Source: Melghirimyces profundicolus
GTDB lineage: Bacteria > Bacillota > Bacilli > Thermoactinomycetales > DSM-45169
Length of the DNA stretch: 64,000 nucleotides
Assembly (NCBI RefSeq): GCF_003054245.1
Contig: NZ_QBKR01000008.1
Span: 1-64,000 of the forward strand
Reading direction: 5' to 3'
The notes beneath the pieces were generated by a model. The model had not been told where the DNA came from. It saw only the letters and a list, made by a program, of their open reading frames with translations, and ran no database searches. A program made the position numbers and the translations under genes. Every line of letters begins with the position of its first letter. Position 1 is the first letter of the stretch. Of the stretch, positions 43,920 through 52,056 are shown in pieces.

Positions 43920-45224
43920 TCAGCTTTTCATTCCCAAGGTAGCCTCTTGGACGTTGCGGTATTCTTTCGCCAGTGAGACCGCTGGACGAACGTCCAGATA
44001 ACCTGCCTGATCTCCTTCCATCTCCTGGGCGGTATGCATCAGGATGGCTTTGACGTCATTGGGGCTGAGCCGCGGGTTGGCTTCCAACAGGAGTGCTGCC
44101 ACGCCGGCGCAGAAAGGGGTCGCCATGGACGTTCCCGACAGGCTGATGTAATGTTCATTCACCATGTTTTCAGGAAGTTGCTCTTCAATGGGCGAACCGG
44201 GAACCGACAGGGAAATGATATGGGTGCCGGGGGCATAGACATCCGGCTTCACCAACAGGTCAATGGTCGGGCCACGGCTGGAATAAGGGGCTTTTACATC
44301 GTCTGCCCGATCCACGGTATTGCGGTCATCGGCGGCTCCAACCGTGATGATCACAGGGTCAAACCCGGGCGTACTGATGGTTCCCGGATAGGGACCTTCG
44401 TTGCCGGCAGCGGCACAGACCACGATGCCGTGATGCCAGGCCACTTCCGCCGCCTGAGCCAGGGGGTCGTCCCTGTAGGACTCATAGGCGGGAGCCCCGA
44501 GGGAAAGGGAAAGGATTCGGATCCCGTATTTCTCCCGATTCTCCACACACCACTCCACCCCTTTGATTACGGTGGACAGTTGACCGCTTCCGTTCGCATC
44601 CAACACTTTGACACCGACGATGTTGGCTTCGGCGGCCGGTCCTGCGTATAACCCTTCCGACCGGTAGCCGTTCCCTGCAGCATCCCCCGCGCAATGGGTG
44701 CCGTGGCCCTGATCGTCGTACGGTTCTTCTCTTCCGTTTACCAGATCCGCGAAAGCGATGATCCGGGAATCGGGTTTCATCAGGTCATCATGAGGATAAA
44801 CGCCCGTATCGATGACCGCAATGGTCACGTTCTTGCCCGTCAGACCCTCTTGGGCCTGCACATCCGCCACACCGCTCGATTTCCGTGCCACGTCAAGAAA
44901 AGCCCGGACTTCCCGGTCGTAGTAAATGCGACGGACTTCTTCCCTTTCGGACAGTTCCCGGAGGGTGCCGGGCCGGACCTTCCCGTGGAAACCGCCCAAC
45001 AGCTTCAATTCCCCATCCACCGTGTTGCACGACCCGTCCCGGCAGAGGTTGAGCACTTCCTCCCGCTTGGAGTCTTCCGCTTCGCGGTGGAAGCTGACGA
45101 TGACCGGAACCGCTTCATTCTCCTCATCCGCTCCGATCTCCCTCAGCCGCTTCAGTTCCCGGACCAAACCGGGATCGAGAAAGCGACCGGGTTGTTCAAA
45201 CCATGCTCCCTGTTCTTTAGCCAT
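43920..45224 (-). CDS. Subtilisin-family serine protease without signal peptide (AprX-like)
   Basis: A 434-residue S8 peptidase with Asp139 (VIDTGVYPHDD), His176 (GHGTHCAG), oxyanion Asn275 (AAGNEG) and Ser366 (SGTSMATPFCAG). Residues 1-115 look like an inhibitory propeptide-like domain, but there is no signal sequence, so it is probably cytoplasmic, like AprX or the intracellular subtilisin ISP. The C-terminus after the Ser motif is short. It stands alone. Confidence 0.93.
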   Translation of the reverse strand: MAKEQGAWFEQPGRFLDPGLVRELKRLREIGADEENEAVPVIVSFHREAEDSKREEVLNLCRDGSCNTVDGELKLLGGFHGKVRPGTLRELSEREEVRRIYYDREVRAFLDVARKSSGVADVQAQEGLTGKNVTIAVIDTGVYPHDDLMKPDSRIIAFADLVNGREEPYDDQGHGTHCAGDAAGNGYRSEGLYAGPAAEANIVGVKVLDANGSGQLSTVIKGVEWCVENREKYGIRILSLSLGAPAYESYRDDPLAQAAEVAWHHGIVVCAAAGNEGPYPGTISTPGFDPVIITVGAADDRNTVDRADDVKAPYSSRGPTIDLLVKPDVYAPGTHIISLSVPGSPIEEQLPENMVNEHYISLSGTSMATPFCAGVAALLLEANPRLSPNDVKAILMHTAQEMEGDQAGYLDVRPAVSLAKEYRNVQEATLGMKS

Positions 45225-45433
45225 GCCACCACCTCCTGCCGTTACATTTGGACATCCACAGGATAATCCCCTTCTTTAAAATGTATATTTTTAGAATCTT
45301 TTTCCCTATGAATGAACAACAAAAAAATCCGTACCCGTTTGGAAGTACGGAAGTCGACTGCATATACAAAAGGTTTTGTCAATTGACTCCAAAATAAGAT
45401 CAAAAAGATACAAATGCATGATACCCATGGAAG

Positions 45434-45871
45434 TCAAACCGATCCCGATACCCGAAAATGATGCAGTCCGTTCTTCTCCGACTGTGAAGACCGGATCCCC
45501 TGGTATCCCAGATGCTGATAAAAAGGGTAGAGTTTCTCCGTTCCTTCGTCCACCATCACCTGAATCTGACGAACCCCTTTGCTACGAAAACGGTCTTCCA
45601 GCATTTCAGCAAGACTGCGCCCCACCCCGCGCCCCTGATATTCGGGATGAACCGCCAAACAGTAAAAATAACCCGTATCTTTCTCCATCGTTCCCACAAT
45701 CGCACCGACAACCCGATCATCGATTTCCGCCACCAAGACCAGGTCCCGGTCATAGGCCAACTGCTTGGACAAGACCTTCAGCGTCTCCTGTTCCTTTTCC
45801 ATGGAAGCCGTCAGCTGCCAGATGGAAGTGACCGCATGAATGTCGGAGAGCTGGAAAGAACGCAGCATCAT
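45434..45871 (-). CDS. GNAT family N-acetyltransferase
   Basis: A 145-residue acetyltransferase with the acetyl-CoA motif A VHPEYQGRGVGRSLAEMLE and motif B FYQHLGYQG. Resembles the YpeA group. Substrate unknown. Alone between subtilisin and a membrane-protein gene. Confidence 0.9.
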   Translation of the reverse strand: MMLRSFQLSDIHAVTSIWQLTASMEKEQETLKVLSKQLAYDRDLVLVAEIDDRVVGAIVGTMEKDTGYFYCLAVHPEYQGRGVGRSLAEMLEDRFRSKGVRQIQVMVDEGTEKLYPFYQHLGYQGIRSSQSEKNGLHHFRVSGSV

Positions 45872-46034
45872 AAGGCAAATCCTCCTGTGATGATGGTGCC
45901 ATTAGTGTACTAGATCAGATGAAGCCTGTGCAATTGTGATCATTGTGTAAAGAAAACGCTTACTCCGACCTGTACAATCTTCGTTCGCCCGTTTTTTGCT
46001 TTTTTCTTCAAACTGATCCCGGCACTCAGGGAAA

Positions 46035-46727
46035 TTATCCCTTTTCGGTTGCCACAGGGGATTCCTTCCGGTTGCGGATGATCTCCTTCGCTAAAAACCA
46101 GGACCAGGGGACCGTCAGCAGAAGGGAACATGCGGTCAACCAAGGCAACAGGTTTTCAGACCAACGGAAAGCGAGGGAGGAAAGCAGTACAAAACTCCAC
46201 ACCGCCAGGGAATAAAGGGCGACGCGATTGGAAAAGTGATCTGTCCGGTACATGACCGCCGTATATATGTAACCACTGACCGCAAAGCAGGAGCAGCTGA
46301 ACACCCCCAACAACTTTCCCAACAACGCCTCCCATTGGATGATGTAACCCGCCATACGCTCAGTAGGCACCTCCAGAAACATTTGGGAGAGCGCCGGCAT
46401 GAAGGTCATCTGGATGATGTCGTGCAACATCCACGCCATCGCGCCGATGATCCAGATCAACAGAGCCATCTGAAGAACCGGCCGGTAACCGGAATCCAAG
46501 ACGCGAGTCAGAACCGCAAACACTCCCGTCAACGCCAGCACCGCCAGCAGATTGCTCCCCCAGGACCAAAACACGACTGTCTTGTTCGCGTGGATATACA
46601 TCATCCGTTCGCCCAGGGAACCCGTCCCCTTCCCCGTCAAGAACATCAGCGTCAAAATCACCGCCGCCAGATTTACCGCCGCCGTTGCCCGCATCCACCA
46701 CGGGGCCCAGATCCTGTAGCCTTTCAT
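46035..46727 (-). CDS. Polytopic membrane protein of unknown function
   Basis: A 230-residue protein with about seven hydrophobic helices. It contains HANKTVVFWSWGSNLL, WMLHDIIQMTFMPALSQMF and several conserved-looking Trp, His and Asp residues inside the membrane region; the His residues could bind a metal or haem. The start at 46727 (MKGYRIWAPWW) follows GGGGGG. I recognise no family. To the right lies a long repeat-rich gap. Confidence 0.7.
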   Translation of the reverse strand: MKGYRIWAPWWMRATAAVNLAAVILTLMFLTGKGTGSLGERMMYIHANKTVVFWSWGSNLLAVLALTGVFAVLTRVLDSGYRPVLQMALLIWIIGAMAWMLHDIIQMTFMPALSQMFLEVPTERMAGYIIQWEALLGKLLGVFSCSCFAVSGYIYTAVMYRTDHFSNRVALYSLAVWSFVLLSSLAFRWSENLLPWLTACSLLLTVPWSWFLAKEIIRNRKESPVATEKG

Positions 46728-46854
46728 CCTGCCCCCCCTTTTTATTGCCGCCTTTCGGACTCTTCCCATCCATGAATCGGGTATGTGACCCCAAAGGAAT
46801 ACTCAAAAAAGAGTACCCGTCCGTGTGGGTGCTTTGCTCCCGGTCTCCCTGAAA

Positions 46855-46903
46855 ACATTGTGAAAAAGGGAGCGGCGGCATTCACCCGAAGACGCTCCGG
46901 TTG
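46855..46903. repeat. Dispersed palindromic repeat, copy B (diverged)
   Basis: TTGTGAAAAAGGGAGCGGCG then GCATTCACCCGAAGACGCTC matches the element family. Its right side runs directly into the 52-bp tandem array. Confidence 0.6.
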
Positions 46904-47097
46904 TACTCACAGAGTACAAGTCTCGCCGGGGTCGCTCACTCCCGGTCTCGCTATGCACTCACAGAGCACAAGTCTCGCCGGGGGTCGCTCACTACCGGTC
47001 TCGCTATGTACTCACAGAGTACAAGTCTCGCCGGGGTCGCTCACTCCCGGTCTCGCTATGTACTCACAGAGCACAAGTCTCGCCGGGGGTCGCTATG
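46902..47097. repeat. Tandem repeat, about 3.7 copies of a 52-53 bp unit
   Basis: Units start near 46902, 46954, 47007 and 47059. Each contains TACTCACAGAGTACAAG (or CACTC/GAGCAC variant), then CTCGCCGGGGTCGCTCACTC and CGGTCTCGCTA. The first half is itself a palindrome in some units (GTACTC...GAGTAC). Copies differ by a few substitutions and one inserted G, so the array is recent but drifting. Spacer-like unique sequence between the units is absent. Confidence 0.9.
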
Positions 47098-47230
47098 CTT
47101 CCTTAAGGGATGCAGGCACGGTCCGCTCCGAATCATCCTGCTTCGGGCAGGGCAAAACGCCTGCGGATGCAACACAGAGAAGCTTTTGCCCCTGAACGCC
47201 CTTGCCGGCTGATTCTCCGCCGGGCAGGAC

Positions 47231-47262
47231 AGCAAAGGCGCTGTTTCGGGTAAACGCTTCCC
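47231..47262. repeat. Dispersed palindromic repeat, fragment F
   Basis: Carries the GGGTAAACGCTTCCC end of the element family (compare 51040-51052) but not the rest. Confidence 0.4.
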
Positions 47263-47444
47263 TTCTTCTGAGCCTGACAATATATACAACGCTTCTGAGA
47301 GAGAATGGTGTCTTTCAGCATCAAGGTACTGGATTCAACTGTTCTTCCTATATTTATATGGTGGGGCAACCCCTCTCTTGACTTTCGTTGTCACCATTTT
47401 TTCCTCCACAAACGGGTTTTAAACGGTATGGGTTGCGTGCAGCG

Positions 47445-48404
47445 TCATACCCGGACAGCAGCCTGGTTGACTTTTTCCACCCCGGGGATCCCGTCCAGTT
47501 CTTTCATCAGTTCAAACAGGGCGTCATCTTTCTTTTTTGCCTCGATCATAATATCCAACCGGTCACAGTGCTTCCGGGCCATTTTCATAAACGGGAGGAG
47601 ATCGTCCGGATCCACGTAGTCAGCGTGACTCCGGAAGTCTTCTTCACTTTTGGGAGTCGATACATGAATTTTGGGTGGAAAGGTTTCCTTCTCCCATGTG
47701 TTGACGATTTCAGGCCACAGCTCCTCCAGGCTTTCCCCGTCATGATTGCAACGATGATGATGAATATCCAACACCATGGGCACGCCGCAGCTTTTGGCAA
47801 TTCCCAGAGTCTCCCCCGCCGTAAAGGCTTTATCGTCGTTTTCCAGACAGAGATATTGCTGAAGCTCCGGTTTCAGACGGGCAAAATTTTTCTTAAAGGT
47901 CTCCCCGGAGGCTTTTTTGTCTCCGTAAACCCCGCCCACATGGATATTGCATTTGTAAGCGGAATCCAACCCCATCGCCTTCAACATGTTGACATGACGT
48001 CTGAGATCGGCCACCGAGGTCTGGAGCACCTGCTTTCGGGGGGTGTTGAGCACGGTGAAATGATCGGGATGAAACCCGCTTCGAATTCCGTTTTCCCGGA
48101 CGAATTGTCCCAGGGGCTGAAAATCCTTCGCCAGGACTTTGACGAAATCGATCTTTCGCACCGACTCCAAACCCGCCAATGGAATCAGTCTGGAGGAAAA
48201 ACGGTAGAAGTGGATATCATGGGCTATGCAATGATAGAGGATCCGCTGGGTATTATGCAGGTTTTCCCTCGCGATCCGCACAATTTTTTGGAGGGCCGCT
48301 TTCCGGTCCGCAATCTGTTCGAAGGTTTTCTTCGTCATCGTTTTGGAAGGAGAGGCGTTTTTCACGTGGAGACTCATGGCGACGAAGCCGAAACGAACCA
48401 ACAT
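47445..48404 (-). CDS. uvsE: UV DNA damage endonuclease
   Basis: A 319-residue UvsE/UVDE enzyme that nicks 5' to UV photoproducts in a light-independent repair path. Conserved blocks are VRFGFVAMSLHV at the start, LYHCIAHDIHFYRFSSRLIP, HPDHFTVLNTP, CLENDDKAFTAGETL and PMVLDIHHHRCNHDG (metal-binding His cluster). The ATG at 48404 has GGAGGG nine bases upstream. It would protect germinating spores from UV damage. Confidence 0.95.
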   Translation of the reverse strand: MLVRFGFVAMSLHVKNASPSKTMTKKTFEQIADRKAALQKIVRIARENLHNTQRILYHCIAHDIHFYRFSSRLIPLAGLESVRKIDFVKVLAKDFQPLGQFVRENGIRSGFHPDHFTVLNTPRKQVLQTSVADLRRHVNMLKAMGLDSAYKCNIHVGGVYGDKKASGETFKKNFARLKPELQQYLCLENDDKAFTAGETLGIAKSCGVPMVLDIHHHRCNHDGESLEELWPEIVNTWEKETFPPKIHVSTPKSEEDFRSHADYVDPDDLLPFMKMARKHCDRLDIMIEAKKKDDALFELMKELDGIPGVEKVNQAAVRV

Positions 48405-48489
48405 CCTGATCACCCTCCGTAGGTTGCCCTCAAGAAGCCCGATGTATGAAAACCCGGGGATCAACCATACTGTGGGTGAGGTGATCCGT

Positions 48490-48735
48490 ATGTACATGGG
48501 AAGAACGCTGGACGAATTGACCGGTGTGCCGGTGTCGGAGTGGGAGATGGAGGAGCTTTCCTATCATCACTTCGCCATGTCCCAGTTATCCCCGCTGATG
48601 AATGCCCAGGGTATCAGCCTCCACCATCAGGTGATCAAAGAAATTGAACGGAGGGGCGGCCTTCATGACTCGAAGGATGAAAACCACCCCGGAACCGACA
48701 GGGAGAGTTACAACGAACACCGGTTCACGTTTTGA
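48490..48735 (+). CDS. Small conserved cytosolic protein
   Basis: An 81-residue protein starting MYMGRTLDELTGVPVSEWEM after GAGGTG. Residues 20-55 form an amphipathic helical region with YHHFAMSQLSPLMNAQGISL and KEIERRGGL, giving the look of a conserved Bacillales small protein, though I cannot name it. It starts divergently from uvsE with a shared promoter region and ends in a bidirectional terminator. Confidence 0.7.
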   Translation: MYMGRTLDELTGVPVSEWEMEELSYHHFAMSQLSPLMNAQGISLHHQVIKEIERRGGLHDSKDENHPGTDRESYNEHRFTF

Positions 48736-48781
48736 AAACCCCAAATCACCCGCGGATTCAGCGGGTGATTTGGGGTTTCAA
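48735..48781. terminator. Bidirectional terminator
   Basis: AACCCCAAATCACCCGC and its perfect complement around a 7-base loop between convergent genes, with TTTTC and TTTC flanks. Confidence 0.9.
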
Positions 48782-50877
48782 CGAATCTGTTCCACCGCTT
48801 TCTGATAACGCATATTGCCGGGATCGAGATCCAACGCCTTTCTGTAATGGTCCGCCGCTTCCTGTTTCCGGCCGAGCCGTTGCAACACCACACCGAATTG
48901 ATAGTGGTAAGCGGCTGTTTTTGGTTTCAGTTCCATGGCTCTTTGGGCACTCTCCCCGGCTTTTTGGTATTCGCCTCGGTAGTACAGGGCGATGGAAAGA
49001 AAATAATGGGCTTTCGCGTTGTCGCCATTCAGCTCGATGGCGTCTCTCAAGGTCCGGACGGCGGCATCCACCGACTTCGCCGCCTTCTTTTCCTGTCCCT
49101 TTTCCTTTGAGTGCCTTTCTCTTTCCGCCAGATGGGCCTGTCCCAAACGGATCCGGTATTCCGGTTCATTCGGCTCAGATTCAACGGCCTTGCGGGCATG
49201 TTCCACCGCTTTTTTTGAATTCCCTTCTTTCAACAAATATTCGGCAAGGGAAAAATGATAAACGGGTTCTGCCGGAGACAGACGAATCGCCGATTCGACG
49301 GATTGAACGGCCGCGCCGTAATCCTGCCGGGCGGCTTCGATTTTACTCTGGTGAAAATAATATTCCGCGTTTTTTGCGTCGAGAGAAACCGCTTTGCGAA
49401 CCGATCTCTCTGCGAGGTCCAGATCATTGGAATAAAGGGCGTACACCGCCAGCGCATCATACATCTCCGCTTCGGGCACACTCTTCACGCCCCGGAGCAT
49501 GACCTTTTTTGCCTGCTCGTATTCCGCTTTCTCTCCGTACAGCCGGGCGAGGTAAAGCCAGTATTCCTTCCCGGAAGGATCCGCCTCCACCGCCTGTTTG
49601 GCTTTAGCCAAGGCCTGTGCGCGCTCCCCGCTCTGCATGAACCTCACGGATTCCCCGTAATACCGGGCGGCGTCTTCCGCATGATCGGCAAACAAGCTCC
49701 CTTCAGTGAAAAAATAACCACTCGCTCCCAACCCCAAAGCCAACAGCACACCCGCCGTCCAGAGAAACCGCTTGGTCCGGCGCGGCGGGAAAAATCCCCG
49801 GGGCTCTCCCTCTGTGTTCTTTACCGGAGCAAGGGGACGATCCGACGAAACATCTCCGCCCTTGCCCGGCACTTTGCTCCAAACCTTTAACCCAGGGGAA
49901 AGTTCCCGGGATTTGTCATGACCTTTTTCATCCGATCCCTCTGCCGGGCTCGATCCCTTTTCCCCATTGGCCGGGAAAGGACGACCCGCTGTCCACCCCT
50001 CCCAGCTCCCGGGAGTCAGGGGATGGGCCGGCAGGGACGGCTTCCCGTGCAGCCACGATGCGAAGGGATCGTTCCGGATCCCTTTCGGACCGTTTTCTGC
50101 CGGGGCAGCCTCCGGCTCGTCCGTCTCTGGGACAGGCGCATCCAGAGATTGAATCAACGCAGCCAAACCGGGACGTTCCCGGGGATCGGGACTCAGGCTC
50201 CGCTCGATCCATTCCTCGATTTCAAGGGGCACATTCTTCCGGTGCCTGCAAAGAGGTCCGCCTTCGGCCGAGGAAGGCCCGGTCCCCGTCAACATGAAAT
50301 AGGCCAAGGTGCCCAGGGCGTGAACCTCCCGGGCTTCATCCGAACCCCTCATCTCCCCCGGATTCAGCGCCCCGGAGTTCGCAACCGCCCGTTCGGGCAA
50401 ACACCCCTCCGGCCCCCCCAGGAGGAAGCGGGCCCCGTCTCCGGTGAGAAAGATATTCTGAGGATGAATCACCGTCACACCGTCTTCCATCTTCATCTCC
50501 GCCAAACCGGCGGCGACGGCTTTCAATATGCGAACACTCCCGGACAGGGACAAGGGAGCCGAACGGTAGAGGTGATGGGCCAACAAGGTCCCTTCCAGAT
50601 TTTCGAAGACTTGATACAGAACCCCGTCTTCCACGAACAGGGACTCCACCGGGAAAAAGGGGGAGGGGTCCCGGTGGAGAAACGATTCCGGCCGGGTATG
50701 CCGATCCAGCCAACGGAGATCCATGGCATGAATGAAACGGGTGGACGCTTTTTCCTCCCCGTTACCTGCTTTCCCGGGATCGAGCCGAACATAGTACAGC
50801 GTTCCCACCACGAAAGGATATACCTTTAACACCCGAAAGACTCCCCGGATCCATTCATCCTTTCTCTTTTTGATCAT
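48778..50877 (-). CDS. Pseudokinase-transmembrane-TPR protein
   Basis: A 699-residue protein with three parts. Residues about 15-250 have a protein-kinase-like fold, but the catalytic loop reads VTVIHPQNIFLTGDGARFLL, without the HRD Asp, and LGGPEG stands where DFG should be, so it is most likely inactive. A disordered Pro/Ser-rich linker follows, then one transmembrane helix (about 371-390, WTAGVLLALGLGASGYFF). The rest holds about seven TPR repeats (AKAKQAVEADPSGKEYW to YRKALDLDPGN), predicted extracytoplasmic. AAGGAG precedes the ATG at 50877. No known role. Confidence 0.83.
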   Translation of the reverse strand: MIKKRKDEWIRGVFRVLKVYPFVVGTLYYVRLDPGKAGNGEEKASTRFIHAMDLRWLDRHTRPESFLHRDPSPFFPVESLFVEDGVLYQVFENLEGTLLAHHLYRSAPLSLSGSVRILKAVAAGLAEMKMEDGVTVIHPQNIFLTGDGARFLLGGPEGCLPERAVANSGALNPGEMRGSDEAREVHALGTLAYFMLTGTGPSSAEGGPLCRHRKNVPLEIEEWIERSLSPDPRERPGLAALIQSLDAPVPETDEPEAAPAENGPKGIRNDPFASWLHGKPSLPAHPLTPGSWEGWTAGRPFPANGEKGSSPAEGSDEKGHDKSRELSPGLKVWSKVPGKGGDVSSDRPLAPVKNTEGEPRGFFPPRRTKRFLWTAGVLLALGLGASGYFFTEGSLFADHAEDAARYYGESVRFMQSGERAQALAKAKQAVEADPSGKEYWLYLARLYGEKAEYEQAKKVMLRGVKSVPEAEMYDALAVYALYSNDLDLAERSVRKAVSLDAKNAEYYFHQSKIEAARQDYGAAVQSVESAIRLSPAEPVYHFSLAEYLLKEGNSKKAVEHARKAVESEPNEPEYRIRLGQAHLAERERHSKEKGQEKKAAKSVDAAVRTLRDAIELNGDNAKAHYFLSIALYYRGEYQKAGESAQRAMELKPKTAAYHYQFGVVLQRLGRKQEAADHYRKALDLDPGNMRYQKAVEQIR

Positions 50878-50983
50878 CCGCACCTTCTCCTTATCCCCTA
50901 TCAACTGAATTCACTGAAATTATGACTCGGAAAACGTTTTTTCCACAGGCTCGGGTCTTTTTCATCTTACCACGGACCACCGG

Positions 50984-51052
50984 GAAGCGTTGTGGAAAGT
51001 GAGCGGCAGCATCCACCCAAAGCCGCTCCGGCTATTTTGGGTAAACGCTTCC
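50984..51052. repeat. Dispersed palindromic repeat, copy C (full length, 69 bp)
   Basis: Begins GAAGCGTTGTGGAAAGTGAG and ends GGGTAAACGCTTC, so the ends form an inverted repeat. The core CAGCATCCACCCAAAGCCGC is shared with D and E. Confidence 0.85.
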
Positions 51053-51173
51053 CCTTTCCTTGAAAACCGATCATTTTATTATTATGACTAAATTAAAACT
51101 TATGGCGGATACCACTTTACGGGCCGGAAGGCCATAATGGACAGGAATATGTTGTAAGGGAGGAATCAAGGCC

Positions 51174-51866
51174 TTGCCCAGCAAAAAAGCCAAATTTGCC
51201 GCCATCACCTCCATGTCGTTGATGGGCCTGCTGGTGGCCAGCCCCGTTTACGCCAACCCGTCCGATTCGTTGCAAGATCCGGAATTATCCGTTGAAGTCG
51301 ATCCCGGCTCCGGGGACGGGACCCCGGTATCGGTTCAAAGCCCGTTGGATCCGATCCTCAATCCCTCCCCCAATCAACCCGGCAACCCTTCCAAAAATCC
51401 GGAAGAACCCGAACCGGGAGAGCCGGCCCCGGAACTCCCTGGTAAGGGTGACGATGGGGATGAGCTCCCCGGTGGGGACGATAACATCGGCCTTCCCGGC
51501 GGCGATCTTTCGGGGGAGGGGGATGACAACAACGGCCGTGATGACAAAAACGGCGGCGACCACAGTGGTAACAACGACGGTTCCGATGACAACGGAACGG
51601 ACGGTTCCGCACCGGAAGAAGATGAGGACCTGGTAACCCCGCCGGATCCGACCGATCCCCCCGAAGACAAAAAACCGGAATCGGTCAGCTACCTCCATCA
51701 TGCCAAAGAACAACAAAAAATGACGGACAAATCCTCCGGGGAAGAGGGTGGCAAAATTCCCGACACCTCCACCTCCCACCCGGCTCAAATGCTCGCCGGG
51801 CTGATGGCCGCGTTGACCGGTGCCGCCCTTCTGTGCTTCCGCCGCTTCCGCTCCCAACAGAGTTGA
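51174..51866 (+). CDS. Secreted Asp/Gly/Pro-rich protein with sortase-type C-terminus
   Basis: A 230-residue protein starting with TTG after GGGAGGAA. Residues 1-27 are a signal peptide ending PVYANP. The middle (30-170) is low-complexity and acidic: Pro-rich, then GDDNNGRDDKNGGDHSGN-type Asp/Asn/Gly. The C-terminus IPDTSTSHPAQ, hydrophobic helix and RRFRSQQS tail form a cell-wall sorting signal; LPDTS/A-like motifs are used by sortase D in Bacillus. It is probably anchored to peptidoglycan, perhaps late in growth or sporulation, and may bind calcium through its acidic region. Confidence 0.75.
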   Translation: MPSKKAKFAAITSMSLMGLLVASPVYANPSDSLQDPELSVEVDPGSGDGTPVSVQSPLDPILNPSPNQPGNPSKNPEEPEPGEPAPELPGKGDDGDELPGGDDNIGLPGGDLSGEGDDNNGRDDKNGGDHSGNNDGSDDNGTDGSAPEEDEDLVTPPDPTDPPEDKKPESVSYLHHAKEQQKMTDKSSGEEGGKIPDTSTSHPAQMLAGLMAALTGAALLCFRRFRSQQS

Positions 51867-51887
51867 AGCCATCCCCTGGACCGTTTC

Positions 51888-51917
51888 CCGAATCCCCCTT
51901 GAAAGGGGGATTTTTTT
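51888..51917 (+). terminator. Terminator after the surface-protein gene
   Basis: AATCCCCC TTGAAA GGGGGATTTTTTT hairpin with T tract. Confidence 0.9.
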
Positions 51918-52056
51918 GTTGACACACGCCGGCAGATCCGGCAGGAAAAAGCGGAAGACCCGAAAGACCAATGAAAGTTCTCCCGCTTAAAATAATCCAC
52001 GGTATCATTGTCTGTTCCCGGACTCCATGGGAAGTAAGCAGGGATCGATTCAGGGA

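Larger units (their letters stand above)
46728..47444. other. 717-base gap rich in repeats, no gene
   Basis: Contains repeat copy B (46855-46903), a 52-bp tandem array (46902-47097) and a fragment of the same dispersed repeat (47231-47262). Frames found in the array are repeat artefacts (RSRYALTEHKSRRG units) and have no ribosome site. No promoter or terminator is clear. Confidence 0.6.

Noticed and set aside
46902-47097. CRISPR array
   Set aside because: Units are 52-53 bp direct tandem repeats with no variable spacers and no cas genes nearby.
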